A DNA stretch of 64,000 nucleotides from Stentor roeselii (GCA_006503475.1 RSEH01000057.1:1-64000), one strand, 5' to 3'. Counted from the stretch's first letter, positions 17,937 to 27,648 are shown. A program made the numbers and translations. Notes: a model not told the origin generated them from the letters alone.

Positions 17937-20867
17937 ATGTCTGGAAGTGTCGTCCAAAACTATATTTTTTTCATTTTCGCTTCATTGTTCTTCGCCTTCT
18001 GTGGCCATGAACTAAAAAAGAAGATACCTGTTCCTTCAAGTCCTATTTTGATTATCTTCGGAATCATCATTCGAGACGTGTCGCCTTTTCTAGGACTTGG
18101 AACAGTTTTCAATCAAATCGACCATATCGACCCTTCTTTGATTTTATTCGTGATGATGCCTGGACTTATCTTTGAAGCAGGTCTTTCGACTGACTGGTAC
18201 ACGTTTAAGAAAGAAATCAGTCAAATTGCGATAATGGCAACGACTGTAGTGTTTTTATCTGCTTTGTTTACAGCTTGTTCAGTTTTGTTTATTTTAGGAT
18301 ATGACTTTACTTGGAGTGAGGCTTTTTTGTTAGGAGTTATTTTAAGTGCCACTGATCATGTCGCTGTTGTTGCGCAGTTGAAAGAAATTTATGCGGATGA
18401 CAGGTTTGAAACTCTTGTTCAGGGTGAAACTTTATTGAATGAAGCAAGCGTTTTTGTATTGTTTTATGTTACACTTAATAGTATTGAAGGAGCTGCTGAT
18501 GTCTCTCAAAGTATTGCGCTTTTTTTTAGGCTTAGCATTGGAGGACTTGGACTTGGACTCGGGTTTTGCCTTTTGTTTAGTTTGGCCATTCGTAGGATGC
18601 CTAATGATGAACTTCAGCAGACTAATTTAACTATTGTGACCACTTATTTACTGTTCTTTGTTGCTGATGGGACTAAAGTTCATGTCTCTGGTGCACTTGC
18701 TGTTGTTACTTTTGGACTTTATATGTCGGCTTATGGGAAAACTTTGATTAATACTAATGTGGAGAAGTACCTTCACGATTTCTGGATGTTAATCGCAACA
18801 TCAATGGAATCCTTAATATTCATAATGGGCGGTATGCTTCTCGGAATGCATTTCGTTCACTTCAACAACCTAGAATTATCCGACGGTGGTAAAATGCTAG
18901 CCCTTTACGCGCTTCTCCACCTAATTCGCGGTGCAGCAATATTTTCGCATTACCCCCTCCTTCAAAACTTTGGTTACGGTCTAAGCGCGAAGGAGTCAAT
19001 AGTCCTAACCCTATCCGGTTTAAAAGGCGCGATATCAACAGCATTAGCTTTAATCGCTTATAACGAGACAGGTTTAAACGATCGTTTTCGAAGCATAATG
19101 CTTTTCTTCACAACAGGCATCTGCGGTTTGACAATAGTCTTCGACAGCATGTTGATGAAAAGCGCAGTAAAGCACTTTGGAATGGAAGCTTTAACAGAAG
19201 TCCAAGAAAACATCCTGGTCGGTGTAACAACAGGGATTCTTCAACACACTTCAAAGAAAGTCGAGCATTTAAGAAACCATAAACAATTCAAACTAGTCCG
19301 ATGGGACTTTGTCATGAAATTCGCAGGACCAAAGCGCCTTCTGGCGCAAATAATGAAAAGTTCTAAGATCGGGGCAAAGCTGCTGAAAAGACATAAAGAT
19401 GACTCTGCTGAGCAGCTTTTGAATCGTTATACTAAAAAGTTCAATTTGACTTCTACAGCGCTTGTTGGTGAGACTAGAAGAAGGTTTTACACAACTTTAA
19501 AAGGAATTTATTGGCATATGTTTGAGTCTGGTCATTGCATGGGCATCACCTCGCTTATACTTATTAATGTTACTAATAAGGCACTTGACTGTGACAAGAG
19601 TTGCATGACTGACTGGGACATGCTCAAGGCAGAGGTTTACAATGAAAAGTACATGAAACTCTTGAATCGACTTGTGAAAATGCCTTTAGTTGGCAAGGTC
19701 TTTCGTGTTGTTTTGAATAATCTTTTACTTCGTGCTTATGATGCTAGCTTCAGCTTTATTACTGCTCATGAAGAAGCTGAAAATATCATGGACCAAATGG
19801 AAGTCGACATTGATGAACAACTTTTCGCTGAAGTGATGGAAGAAGCTCATGCACAGGTAGAAAAATGTAAAGAATTTCTTTTAAATGTCGTGATTGACGG
19901 GTACCCTGACCTGGTAGTCCAGCTTCAAACGACTAAGGCTTGCAAGTGTCTTATCGTATCACAGAAAAAACTCACGAAAAAGACCTTTGAACTCGGAATC
20001 ATCAAAGAACTCGAGTTTAAATACCTTCATTCTGCACTTAACAGCAGTCGACAACGAGTAAAAAAAAAGTTAAAATTCGATCTACCCAGTTTAAAGCAAA
20101 TCCTTATAAACCGCTTTCCTGCAGCGACTCCTGAAGAAATAGAAGAAATTCTACCAAATATCATTGAAACCACAGTAACTCCTGGACAAGTTATCTTCAA
20201 AGAAGAAGAATTCGCTAATGGTGGCTTTTTAATTTTAAGAGGAAGGGTTCGAGAAAAAAGCTCCTGGGTCTCTCAGGACCTGACGATTGGTAACATTGTT
20301 GGAGCTCAACATTTACTTCCGGAATACTTGAAAAATACCAGCACGGCCACTGCCGTGACTCAAACAATTTTAGCTTGTCTTCCTCGACGAATTTTCAAGA
20401 CTCACAATTTTTTTGTTGATCTTTTTAAAGAAGCTGCGGAAGAGTTGATTTTGTTGAATAGGGAAAAATTTTCATTGGCCGGGGTGAAAAACGAGCACAT
20501 TTTTCGTGTTGTTAGTCACTCGGTAGTCAAACATCTTTACCCTGGGGACTCAGTTGATTTGAATAATGGAATTTTAGTGTTTTTTGGAGAGGTCAAAGCG
20601 GGAAAACCCGCTTTGTGTTACTTGCCGCCGAAGAATAGAACAGTTGACGTTGAAGTTGAATCAGTTTGTCTTGTTTTTCCTTTGTTGTTAGGTGTTATGA
20701 TCCAACAACTTGATTCACTTTCACAGGCTTTTGCCAGTTATTATGTGAAAAGTCCTGCGAAAAGTATCAAGATGAGTGATAAGGTAAAAAATTCTGATTT
20801 GATTGGATTGAATGCGATTCATAAAGTTCAAAGAATGCATACAATGACTAAGATTAAAGTTAATTAA
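17937..20867 (+). CDS. Na+/H+ exchanger (CPA1 family) with C-terminal cyclic-nucleotide-binding-like domain
   Basis: 976 residues. About a dozen membrane helices fill the first 400 residues. CPA1 signatures: MMPGLIFEAGLSTDWYTF, LSATDHVAVVAQLKE (137-150) and QGETLLNEASVFVLF (162-176). The usual DPVA is DHVA here, and the usual LLND ion-site Asp is Glu (169). A long cytoplasmic region follows, with only weak hydrophobic stretches and no obvious four-helix voltage sensor, then a cNMP-like beta roll at about 730-840 (TPGQVIFKEEEFANGGFLILRGRVREK). The layout resembles plant SOS1 and, apart from the missing sensor, sperm-type SLC9C exchangers. It likely exchanges Na+ for H+ at the plasma or a vacuolar membrane. 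Divergent from its left neighbour by 2 bp, convergent with the ankyrin gene by 14 bp. Confidence 0.9.
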   Translation: MSGSVVQNYIFFIFASLFFAFCGHELKKKIPVPSSPILIIFGIIIRDVSPFLGLGTVFNQIDHIDPSLILFVMMPGLIFEAGLSTDWYTFKKEISQIAIMATTVVFLSALFTACSVLFILGYDFTWSEAFLLGVILSATDHVAVVAQLKEIYADDRFETLVQGETLLNEASVFVLFYVTLNSIEGAADVSQSIALFFRLSIGGLGLGLGFCLLFSLAIRRMPNDELQQTNLTIVTTYLLFFVADGTKVHVSGALAVVTFGLYMSAYGKTLINTNVEKYLHDFWMLIATSMESLIFIMGGMLLGMHFVHFNNLELSDGGKMLALYALLHLIRGAAIFSHYPLLQNFGYGLSAKESIVLTLSGLKGAISTALALIAYNETGLNDRFRSIMLFFTTGICGLTIVFDSMLMKSAVKHFGMEALTEVQENILVGVTTGILQHTSKKVEHLRNHKQFKLVRWDFVMKFAGPKRLLAQIMKSSKIGAKLLKRHKDDSAEQLLNRYTKKFNLTSTALVGETRRRFYTTLKGIYWHMFESGHCMGITSLILINVTNKALDCDKSCMTDWDMLKAEVYNEKYMKLLNRLVKMPLVGKVFRVVLNNLLLRAYDASFSFITAHEEAENIMDQMEVDIDEQLFAEVMEEAHAQVEKCKEFLLNVVIDGYPDLVVQLQTTKACKCLIVSQKKLTKKTFELGIIKELEFKYLHSALNSSRQRVKKKLKFDLPSLKQILINRFPAATPEEIEEILPNIIETTVTPGQVIFKEEEFANGGFLILRGRVREKSSWVSQDLTIGNIVGAQHLLPEYLKNTSTATAVTQTILACLPRRIFKTHNFFVDLFKEAAEELILLNREKFSLAGVKNEHIFRVVSHSVVKHLYPGDSVDLNNGILVFFGEVKAGKPALCYLPPKNRTVDVEVESVCLVFPLLLGVMIQQLDSLSQAFASYYVKSPAKSIKMSDKVKNSDLIGLNAIHKVQRMHTMTKIKVN

Positions 20868-20881
20868 TTAATTTAACTGAA

Positions 20882-21760
20882 TTACAGATTTTTCATTGAG
20901 TTGTGGCGAGTTATTCGCTTTAGACTTGCGAAGATTTCAAGGATTTCGTAGAATTTTTTTGAACGTGCAATGTCTTCAGCGGATCGACCCATCATGTCGA
21001 GGGTGGACCAAGTCGCTCCGTGCTTTAGAAGAAGTTTAACGATTTCTACGTAGTCTCTACGACAGGCCCAGTGTAGGGCTGATTGTTTGGTGCTGTCGTA
21101 GAGGTGAACGAGACTTGAGTCTTCTTGTAACATTTCTTGAACTTTTTCGATGTTGCCTGATTTTATTTCTTTGAAAAAGTTGTCGGTTTTTAGGATAAAG
21201 TCTTTTTCGGATGGGGTTTTCAGTAACTCAATCCTCTTCATCAAGCTAAACCGAGCACTTTTCAAATTAAAAGACCTCAGCTGCATTTTCAAATCACTTG
21301 CTTTTTGAACGATTTTCTCATAATTCAAGATTTTTTCCACTGACCTCCTGTCCTGCTCGATTGACTTTCCTTTTAGATCGAAGTCGTTTTTTCCAGGAGA
21401 AAGCTGAACATAATAACGGTTTTTTGGAAGGAACTTCGGAACTGGCAAAGCACCTGCTGGCTTTTTTTCTTCTTTTAAGTGACTTGATGAAGTCTTTGGA
21501 AGCGCTGAAGCACTTATCGAGTCTTGCAGACGACGAGATCTTAGTATGCTTGGCTTCTCAGAAGGATAGATTAAAGGGTGGAAGGACTTTGGAAGAGAGG
21601 AGATCGAGTTGGAGATTTTTCGCACTCTTCTCATGATTTTATTAGATTTTGCAGGTATTTGTGAAGGATGAGATTTTGAAGAGGTTGTGGAAGAATTGGG
21701 GAAATAAGAGATAGAGAAAGGATTATTTAAGATTTTATTGTTTATTTCAACAATTATCAT
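20882..21760 (-). CDS. ankyrin-repeat protein
   Basis: 292 residues. The N-terminal 150 are polar and basic with no domain. The C-terminus has two to three ankyrin repeats: FFKEIKSGNIEKVQEMLQED, then SALHWACRRDYVEIVKLLLK with the canonical ALHWA and LLLKHGA turn, then GRSAEDIARSKKFYEIL. Ankyrin stacks bind proteins; no effector domain is present. The C-terminal tail is basic. It stops at TAA 14 bp from the convergent exchanger gene. Likely an adaptor; the partner is unknown. Confidence 0.82.
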   Translation of the reverse strand: MIIVEINNKILNNPFSISYFPNSSTTSSKSHPSQIPAKSNKIMRRVRKISNSISSLPKSFHPLIYPSEKPSILRSRRLQDSISASALPKTSSSHLKEEKKPAGALPVPKFLPKNRYYVQLSPGKNDFDLKGKSIEQDRRSVEKILNYEKIVQKASDLKMQLRSFNLKSARFSLMKRIELLKTPSEKDFILKTDNFFKEIKSGNIEKVQEMLQEDSSLVHLYDSTKQSALHWACRRDYVEIVKLLLKHGATWSTLDMMGRSAEDIARSKKFYEILEIFASLKRITRHNSMKNL

Positions 21761-21974
21761 TATTTAGGGTTTTTTTGGTTTTATTTGTGTTCTTAACTGT
21801 GGAATTTGTATTGTTTTCATTAAAATTACATCATCCTGACTCGATTCTTTGAAATTTATGTTTACTTCAAAGAGTACTCTTAGACTTACTTTGAAAAAAA
21901 TTTAATTCTCTCTAAATTTCACTCGTTTTTTCTTATTGAAAAAGGCTTGGTATGCTCTTGTTTTATATAAATCA

Positions 21975-23177
21975 ATGATGCATGAAGGAAAAACCAAACA
22001 AAAATCACTCAGCAAGCCAGTCATCTCCAAAAAAAGACTTCCGAAAGAGTTCTTTGAAGCTCCTGTTGAGAAAATAGAAGTCAAATCTCCCACCCGGAAA
22101 GGTAGTAAAGAAACAATGAAGCTTAATAAAGTTCTGAAGCATCTTGACAAGATGCCGGACCAGTCAACCGAAAAGTTATTCGAGCCATTCAAGCCAAACA
22201 ACGTTAATTTCCATTCAATAAAACTAGACGAAATGATAACCTTATCCCAAGTCTCCAGCAGCGACCTATCCTCATCAGTTCGAAAAGTCCTTCACTGCAA
22301 GACTCTGACCTTATTTTCAGTGAAGCAGATTCCAGTAGCAAAGCGTCAAGAACGAGACTACTTAGAAGATTCAATAGAAAAATGGAAAGCCTTGAAAAAC
22401 CCATTCTTCGTAAAAATAATCGAAACATTCAGAAACGTTCCTGAAGGTTGTCTAAGCATAGTCTCTGAATACCTAAACGCAGGTAGTTTAATGGACCTGA
22501 CAAGAACCGTTGCAACAATTCCTGAACAACCTCTCAGCAAAATCGCGAAATTTCTGCTAGAAGCCGCTCAATGGATGGAAGAAAACAACGCAAGGTTCAT
22601 CAACTTAAAGACCAGTCAAGTGCTCTTCGACCGCAAAGGAAACATGAAGCTTTCTTCAGGCCTTTCCAGGAAAACCTCTCCTAGAAAAGACCCTGAGTCC
22701 TCAGTTTCAATGATCGGGCAGCTGCTGATCAAAGCAGTTCTCGATGACCAATTTGAATTAAAGCAGAAAAACTGCTGTTATTTTCACAGTATTGATGAAA
22801 ATATGATATTTTCCCGTCTTTCTTCAGCTTTTCAGGACTTTTTATGTGGATTGACCAGTTTTGACCGTCAATTTTCAGTGAAAAAAGCTTTGAGTCATTC
22901 TTGGTTAAGTCTCGAGGAGTACCCTGGAGCTGCTGTGAGTTTAGCTGAAATTATTGGAATTGAGTTTAAAGGAGTTGAATGCAAAAGTGATGACTCGCTT
23001 AGAGCTGGAAATATGCAACTTAGTCGAATTTGTGAAGCTTTGAGAGTCGTTCTTGCTGGAGGCAAGTTTGACTTTCCTAGTCCTGCTGCTGTGGAAAGTT
23101 TGGCGAAAGAACTTGGAGTTCCTTGTGAAGAACTTAGGGAACAGCTGAAGGTTGTTTATAGAGAAGTGCAGAATTAG
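21975..23177 (+). CDS. MAP2K-like pseudokinase
   Basis: 400 residues from the first ATG at 21975; the open frame extends upstream without an ATG. The kinase domain starts near residue 100. The beta-3 lysine seems present (LFSVKQIPV). The hinge and following helix are MAP2K-like (SIVSEYLNAGSLMDL, then IPEQPLSKIAKFLLEA). The catalytic loop reads NARFINLKTSQVLF where HRD(I/L)KP-x-N is expected, so the catalytic Asp and Asn are gone, and the DFG magnesium site is LSSG. The activation segment is short. It is therefore almost certainly inactive, perhaps an allosteric or scaffold partner in a MAP kinase module. A C-terminal extension of about 70 residues follows. Ends in TAG. Confidence 0.72.
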   Translation: MMHEGKTKQKSLSKPVISKKRLPKEFFEAPVEKIEVKSPTRKGSKETMKLNKVLKHLDKMPDQSTEKLFEPFKPNNVNFHSIKLDEMITLSQVSSSDLSSSVRKVLHCKTLTLFSVKQIPVAKRQERDYLEDSIEKWKALKNPFFVKIIETFRNVPEGCLSIVSEYLNAGSLMDLTRTVATIPEQPLSKIAKFLLEAAQWMEENNARFINLKTSQVLFDRKGNMKLSSGLSRKTSPRKDPESSVSMIGQLLIKAVLDDQFELKQKNCCYFHSIDENMIFSRLSSAFQDFLCGLTSFDRQFSVKKALSHSWLSLEEYPGAAVSLAEIIGIEFKGVECKSDDSLRAGNMQLSRICEALRVVLAGGKFDFPSPAAVESLAKELGVPCEELREQLKVVYREVQN

Positions 23178-23204
23178 TACAAATAATGGATTAATCGTTA
23201 CAGA

Positions 23205-24716
23205 TTAGATTTCTTCTATGAAGTCCTCTGTGTATGATGCTTCTTCGAATGATAGGTTACTTGAGGTTTTTTCGTTGAATACTCTTGTGCTTGGCAGTTC
23301 TTTTTCGCTGGGGTATTCAGGAAATTTTTCTTCATTTTTGAAATCATCTCGAAAACTCACTCTTTTCTTCGGATTAAATTCTTTTTCTTCGAAATCAAGC
23401 CTGCGCTGAGGAATTTCCTTGAAATTTTCATTAATTTCCTTGAAATTTTCGTTGATTTCTTTATAATTTTCATTAATTTCTTTATAATTTTCGTTTATTT
23501 TCTTTACTTTTCCTCGAGTTCTTCGTTCATTTGAGTGGTTGAACTTTTCTTTTTCTTGATTTTCTCGGGTTTCATATTTTTCAGGATCCTCGAATTTTGG
23601 ACTTTGAAGGCCTGGAGAGTGAGAAAAAGAAGGACTATGAGAGCCTTCTTCATTTGAAGAGAAAAGACTTTTAAAGTTCCTTCTGGGTGCACCTGGAGTG
23701 GGTTTGCGTCCTGATACAAAACTTTCAACTCGTTCTAAGGAATTTAAACTGTTTTGACTTGTGTCTTGAAATTTCACTGAAATGTTTGACTTTTTTTTTA
23801 GGTCTCCGGAGATTGGAGGAAGTTTTAATGATTTTTGTGTTGTTGGATTTGGTGACTTTTGAGATTTGGTTTGGAAGGCTTTTATCATGTCTTTCATCAT
23901 TTTGATCTCGTTGTCTTTTATTTGGAGAAGGTCCATCACTTTTTTTAGGTCTTTTGAGTCTTTTGAGTCTTTTGGACGATGGGATGGAAGCTCTTGGGGG
24001 TCTTTTGTGGCTGATTGGAGCTTTTTTATTGACTCGTCTCTTTTACGGATTTCTTCTAGGAGTTTTAGCTTTTCGGTTTCGAGGAATTTGATTTTTTTTA
24101 CGATGGCTTTTAAGGTTTCATCTCTTTGCTTGTTATTATCATTAGTTCCATTAATTTCATCTTTTAACCTCTGAACCATTTTCGCATTTTCAGCATTTTT
24201 CTTTTCCGCATCTAGAAGCGCTTTTTCAAGTTTAACATTTTTTTCAATCAATTCCTTATTCATCCCTTCCTGTTTTTCAAGTAAAACTTCAGCAGTTTTT
24301 CGATTCGCTTTAATATCATGTAAAGTTTTCTGCAACTTATTACATTGATTTGTTTTATTTTCTTTAGCAAGAACAAGTTCATCAACAAGTTTCTGTAAAT
24401 TTTCATTCTGATCCTTCAACTTTTGATTAAAATCTCTTAATTCTTCAATTTCAACGTTTTTTTCATCAAGTTCAAACAAAATATTTTCATTAATTCTCTT
24501 AACTTCTTCAAAATCCTTTGAAAATTCAAACAGTTTTTCAGTTTTCTCTTGAATAATTCTTTCAAGAATCACTATTTTTTCTTTAAAATCCTCTAAATTT
24601 CCCTGATTTTCCTCAATTTCCTTTAGACAAGGGTAAAAAATCTCGAATTTAACATTAAAAAAAGGATGATCGACGAATCTAATTCGACTGTCAACAATTT
24701 TTTCCATATTTTCCAT
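23205..24716 (-). CDS. long coiled-coil protein with KEINENFK tandem repeats
   Basis: 503 residues. About 30-290 form almost continuous coiled coil rich in Glu, Lys, Asn and Leu (for example ENILFELDEKNVEIEELRDF). Then comes a Pro/Ser-rich linker and a stretch with four copies of the octad KEINEN(F/Y)K around 410-440, encoded by a 24-bp DNA tandem repeat. The C-terminus is acidic. No known domain. It is probably cytoskeletal, judged only from the coil. Its ATG lies 29 bp from the ATG of the divergent PDI gene, and its stop is 27 bp from the convergent pseudokinase gene. Confidence 0.8.
   Translation of the reverse strand: MENMEKIVDSRIRFVDHPFFNVKFEIFYPCLKEIEENQGNLEDFKEKIVILERIIQEKTEKLFEFSKDFEEVKRINENILFELDEKNVEIEELRDFNQKLKDQNENLQKLVDELVLAKENKTNQCNKLQKTLHDIKANRKTAEVLLEKQEGMNKELIEKNVKLEKALLDAEKKNAENAKMVQRLKDEINGTNDNNKQRDETLKAIVKKIKFLETEKLKLLEEIRKRDESIKKLQSATKDPQELPSHRPKDSKDSKDLKKVMDLLQIKDNEIKMMKDMIKAFQTKSQKSPNPTTQKSLKLPPISGDLKKKSNISVKFQDTSQNSLNSLERVESFVSGRKPTPGAPRRNFKSLFSSNEEGSHSPSFSHSPGLQSPKFEDPEKYETRENQEKEKFNHSNERRTRGKVKKINENYKEINENYKEINENFKEINENFKEIPQRRLDFEEKEFNPKKRVSFRDDFKNEEKFPEYPSEKELPSTRVFNEKTSSNLSFEEASYTEDFIEEI
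23413..23506. repeat. 24-bp in-frame tandem repeat, four copies
   Basis: Four near-identical 24-bp units (plus strand pattern TTTCYTTRWAATTTTCRTTAA) encode the octad KEINENFK/KEINENYK on the minus strand within the coiled-coil gene. The first two and last two copies are most alike, suggesting a doubling of a doublet. Confidence 0.85.
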
Positions 24717-24745
24717 ATTTTAATCATTTCGCCATTCTTCAATAA

Positions 24746-26122
24746 ATGTTTTTCTCCCTCCAGTGTTTCATTTGTATAGTATCAGGAGAGTTATTCGAAT
24801 CATTCACAGGAGTATGGGAATTATCATCATCTACAATAGAAGAAGCTTTAGACCATCAGCCGGACCTATTGCTTGAATTTTACTCTCCGAAATGCGGCCA
24901 TTGCAAGGAATTCACGCCTCACTACAACGGCTTAGGCGAGCACATGTTGGTCAATGAAAGTCTTCACATTGCCCGAATAGACGTGGAGCATAACCCAGGA
25001 GTGATGTCTGAATACGGAATCGAGTCAGTCCCTACTCTTCTCTTCTTTCGGAATAGATTCGAATTCGTTTTCACTGGAGTCAGAACCGCAATCGAGATTT
25101 ACAAATGGTCAAAAAAATTGTCAAGTCGCACTTTTCATGTCTTTGCAAATCACTCGGAATTTAAACAGGCTAGTTTGAAAAATGAAACTTTTGTTTACTT
25201 TGGAGCGGCTAAACATAAATTGAGAAAACAATTTGATCAGGTTTTTGAACAGGATGGTTCTATGGAGTATGGAGTGATTCTTTCTTTGAAGAACTCGGAA
25301 TTGAAAAAATCGGCACCTGGAGTGATTTTGAAGACGGAATATGCGGAAAAAGTTTTTAGCTTGACTGATGAATCTTCTGAGCTTTTTAGTTTTGTTCAGC
25401 TGAGTAGAGGGAAGAAGATTCATCAATGGTCTGAAGAGACTAAAGATTTGATTTTGAATCAAAAAGTGAGGAGTTTAATTTTTTTCTTTGATGAGGGTAT
25501 GAGTGATAAGTACCTACCGTCAGTGGAGTATATTAGCGGGAAGTACCATGAAGATATCCTGGTCACTTTCGCTGACATGAACTCGAACTCGACTCAGTAT
25601 CTGCAGGAATACTTCGGACTAAACAAAGACCATCAACCTTTGACAGTAATCATTGATTCCAGGCTGGAATACGGAAAATTCGTCACTTTTTCATGTGACA
25701 AGGAAAATGTTGAAACCTTCTTCAAAAACTGGGAAAATGGACAATTAAAACCTTTTTACAAGTCGCAGTTAAATCTTAAAAAGGAAATTGAAAAAGATGT
25801 TTTTGTACTTACTGGAAATAACTTTGAAGACTTGGTTTATGATAAGAACAAGGATTTTGTTGTTTTCTTTTATAATGTTGGGCATACTGAATGTGACAAG
25901 GCCTTGATCATGTTTGAAAGGGCGGCTTATGAATTGAGTGCGGTACCTGATTTGAGGTTTGGAAAGATTATAATTGACTTGAATGAAGTCAATGATGTCA
26001 AGATAAAGGGGATTCCAGCCATTAAAATATTCACAAAAGGCAATAAAAAAGGAGTAAACTACGAAGGCCACATGGGAAAATTCAGGCTATTTAAATTTAT
26101 CAAGGATAACCTAGGGCCATAA
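24746..26122 (+). CDS. protein disulfide isomerase-like protein with one intact CGHC site
   Basis: 458 residues. Signal peptide (MFFSLQCFICIVSGEL). The first thioredoxin domain carries LLLEFYSPKCGHCKEFTPHY with CGHC at 50-53 and a cis-Pro in SVPTLLFF. Two middle domains look like redox-inactive b and b' folds. The last domain starts FVLTGNNFEDLVYDKNKDF and should carry a second CGHC, but reads NVGHTECDKALIMF: one cysteine in a shifted GHTEC, so no dithiol. There is no KDEL-like tail; the protein ends DNLGP. Likely an ER oxidoreductase or chaperone with one active site. It starts 29 bp from the divergent coiled-coil gene. Confidence 0.88.
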   Translation: MFFSLQCFICIVSGELFESFTGVWELSSSTIEEALDHQPDLLLEFYSPKCGHCKEFTPHYNGLGEHMLVNESLHIARIDVEHNPGVMSEYGIESVPTLLFFRNRFEFVFTGVRTAIEIYKWSKKLSSRTFHVFANHSEFKQASLKNETFVYFGAAKHKLRKQFDQVFEQDGSMEYGVILSLKNSELKKSAPGVILKTEYAEKVFSLTDESSELFSFVQLSRGKKIHQWSEETKDLILNQKVRSLIFFFDEGMSDKYLPSVEYISGKYHEDILVTFADMNSNSTQYLQEYFGLNKDHQPLTVIIDSRLEYGKFVTFSCDKENVETFFKNWENGQLKPFYKSQLNLKKEIEKDVFVLTGNNFEDLVYDKNKDFVVFFYNVGHTECDKALIMFERAAYELSAVPDLRFGKIIIDLNEVNDVKIKGIPAIKIFTKGNKKGVNYEGHMGKFRLFKFIKDNLGP

Positions 26123-26220
26123 CCAAACCCTTCCCATCAATCCAAAAACCCTTTTCCATAACTCCAAATCCTAAACCGGTAAAAATAAAAGTTCATCATT
26201 CAAACAATAACAATAAAACC

Positions 26221-27633
26221 ATGAACTGGCATGGAATTTCCTCAAAGTTCTCAGACCACTACATCCAACGTCAAAGTGGTGACAAGTCAATCTTCAAAAG
26301 CACGAAATTGACTCTTCTCAAGCGTTTAAAAGACTACGCCGTCATGTCAGAGAAAAAAGAACTGCAAGAATTCGACAACGCTCGACAGATACTTTTAATG
26401 AAAAAGAAAAAAGAAAAAGCGAAGCATTCTCGACTTGTCACGTTGCTTGAAAATAATAAAGCTTTGGACAAAAGAATGGAAGCTGCGGCGCTTTTGATTC
26501 AGAGGTACGCTCGAGGGTATTTGACGCGAAGGAAGTATCGCGATGAAATGTGGAAAATTACTTTAAAGTTGCTTAATGGAAAAGTTGACTCGCTTGAAAC
26601 TACGGTTGATAAATGTCTTAAGTTTATTGGAGATACTGCTAAGTATGCTGCTATTGTCATTCAGAAACATGCTAGAAGATTTATTGCGCAAAAGAGGGTT
26701 GGGCTGATGAAGGAGGAGAAGAAGGTATGGGAGGAAAGGAATAGACAGGAAAAGGCTGTTTTGATACAGAGAGTTGTCAGGGGACACCTAGCACGTAAAC
26801 GAGTACAAAAAGCAAAACAATCCAAAGAGCTAAATTCAAAACTAGAGAAAATCCGTCAAAGACTTCTAATCCTGCGACTCAAAGACTTCTGGCACCGTAA
26901 AAAGTTCGTCTGGGAAGTGATCCGTTTAAAATACCGAGACCGTCTCGACGTCGATCGTCAATCCTCAGAAAAGTCCTCCCTCCACCCAGAGTCCTTAAAA
27001 GATCACTCCTCAAGTATATCCAACGTGATTTCGCCCTCCTCCTCACAAGCCTTAAGCCACCGAAACTCAATCCACATAAAAGACTTTCCTCAAGTCCCTT
27101 CAGAAAAGCCTCCAAAGGTTCCAAAGCCTTTAACTCTTCAATACTTGAAGCCAACAGAAGCATTTCTAAGCCGTATATCAAACGAAACAGAAGACAAGGA
27201 AAAAACATTAAAGTTAAACAAGCTCAGAACAATAACTGGTCGTCGTTATCAGCGAAATACAAGCTCCAGGTCGCGATATATAAAAGTAATTCAAACTGAA
27301 AAGACTGAAAAAAGCTCGAAATCTCGAGCGGCTTCTGCGGATTACAAAAATCGTCGAGAAAATCGGAATGAAAAAGTTGAAAAGTCTTCAGATGGACGTG
27401 TGTTGAGTCTTTTGTTTGAAAATGATGTGCCGAGGTACTTTTCTAGTAAAAATCAGGTAAAAACACCGGCGCTTCTTAGTCAACTTGAAGATCAGCCTTC
27501 TCCTCTTGCTGAAGATTTGAATGAAAAGATTTATGTTTATCATCCTCCTAAGGTTCAAAGTTTGTCGTTTCGTGAAGCACTTCCTGATGTTAATACCTTG
27601 CTGGAGACTTATGGACGTAGTTTTAAAAAATAA
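26221..27633 (+). CDS. IQ-motif protein (calmodulin/centrin binding)
   Basis: 470 residues. Three IQ motifs: AALLIQRYARGYLTRRKY (about 90-107), AAIVIQKHARRFIAQKR (about 140-157) and KAVLIQRVVRGHLARKR (about 180-197). Each is a calmodulin- or centrin-binding helix. The rest is basic, Ser-rich and probably disordered. No motor, kinase or GAP domain. Such proteins are frequent in cilia and in centrin-based contractile fibres (myonemes) of Stentor-like ciliates; that link is an inference. The 5' flank (26123-26220) is C+A-rich. It ends in TAA 15 bp from the convergent DHHC gene. Confidence 0.85.
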   Translation: MNWHGISSKFSDHYIQRQSGDKSIFKSTKLTLLKRLKDYAVMSEKKELQEFDNARQILLMKKKKEKAKHSRLVTLLENNKALDKRMEAAALLIQRYARGYLTRRKYRDEMWKITLKLLNGKVDSLETTVDKCLKFIGDTAKYAAIVIQKHARRFIAQKRVGLMKEEKKVWEERNRQEKAVLIQRVVRGHLARKRVQKAKQSKELNSKLEKIRQRLLILRLKDFWHRKKFVWEVIRLKYRDRLDVDRQSSEKSSLHPESLKDHSSSISNVISPSSSQALSHRNSIHIKDFPQVPSEKPPKVPKPLTLQYLKPTEAFLSRISNETEDKEKTLKLNKLRTITGRRYQRNTSSRSRYIKVIQTEKTEKSSKSRAASADYKNRRENRNEKVEKSSDGRVLSLLFENDVPRYFSSKNQVKTPALLSQLEDQPSPLAEDLNEKIYVYHPPKVQSLSFREALPDVNTLLETYGRSFKK

Positions 27634-27648
27634 TTAATGTTTTACTAT

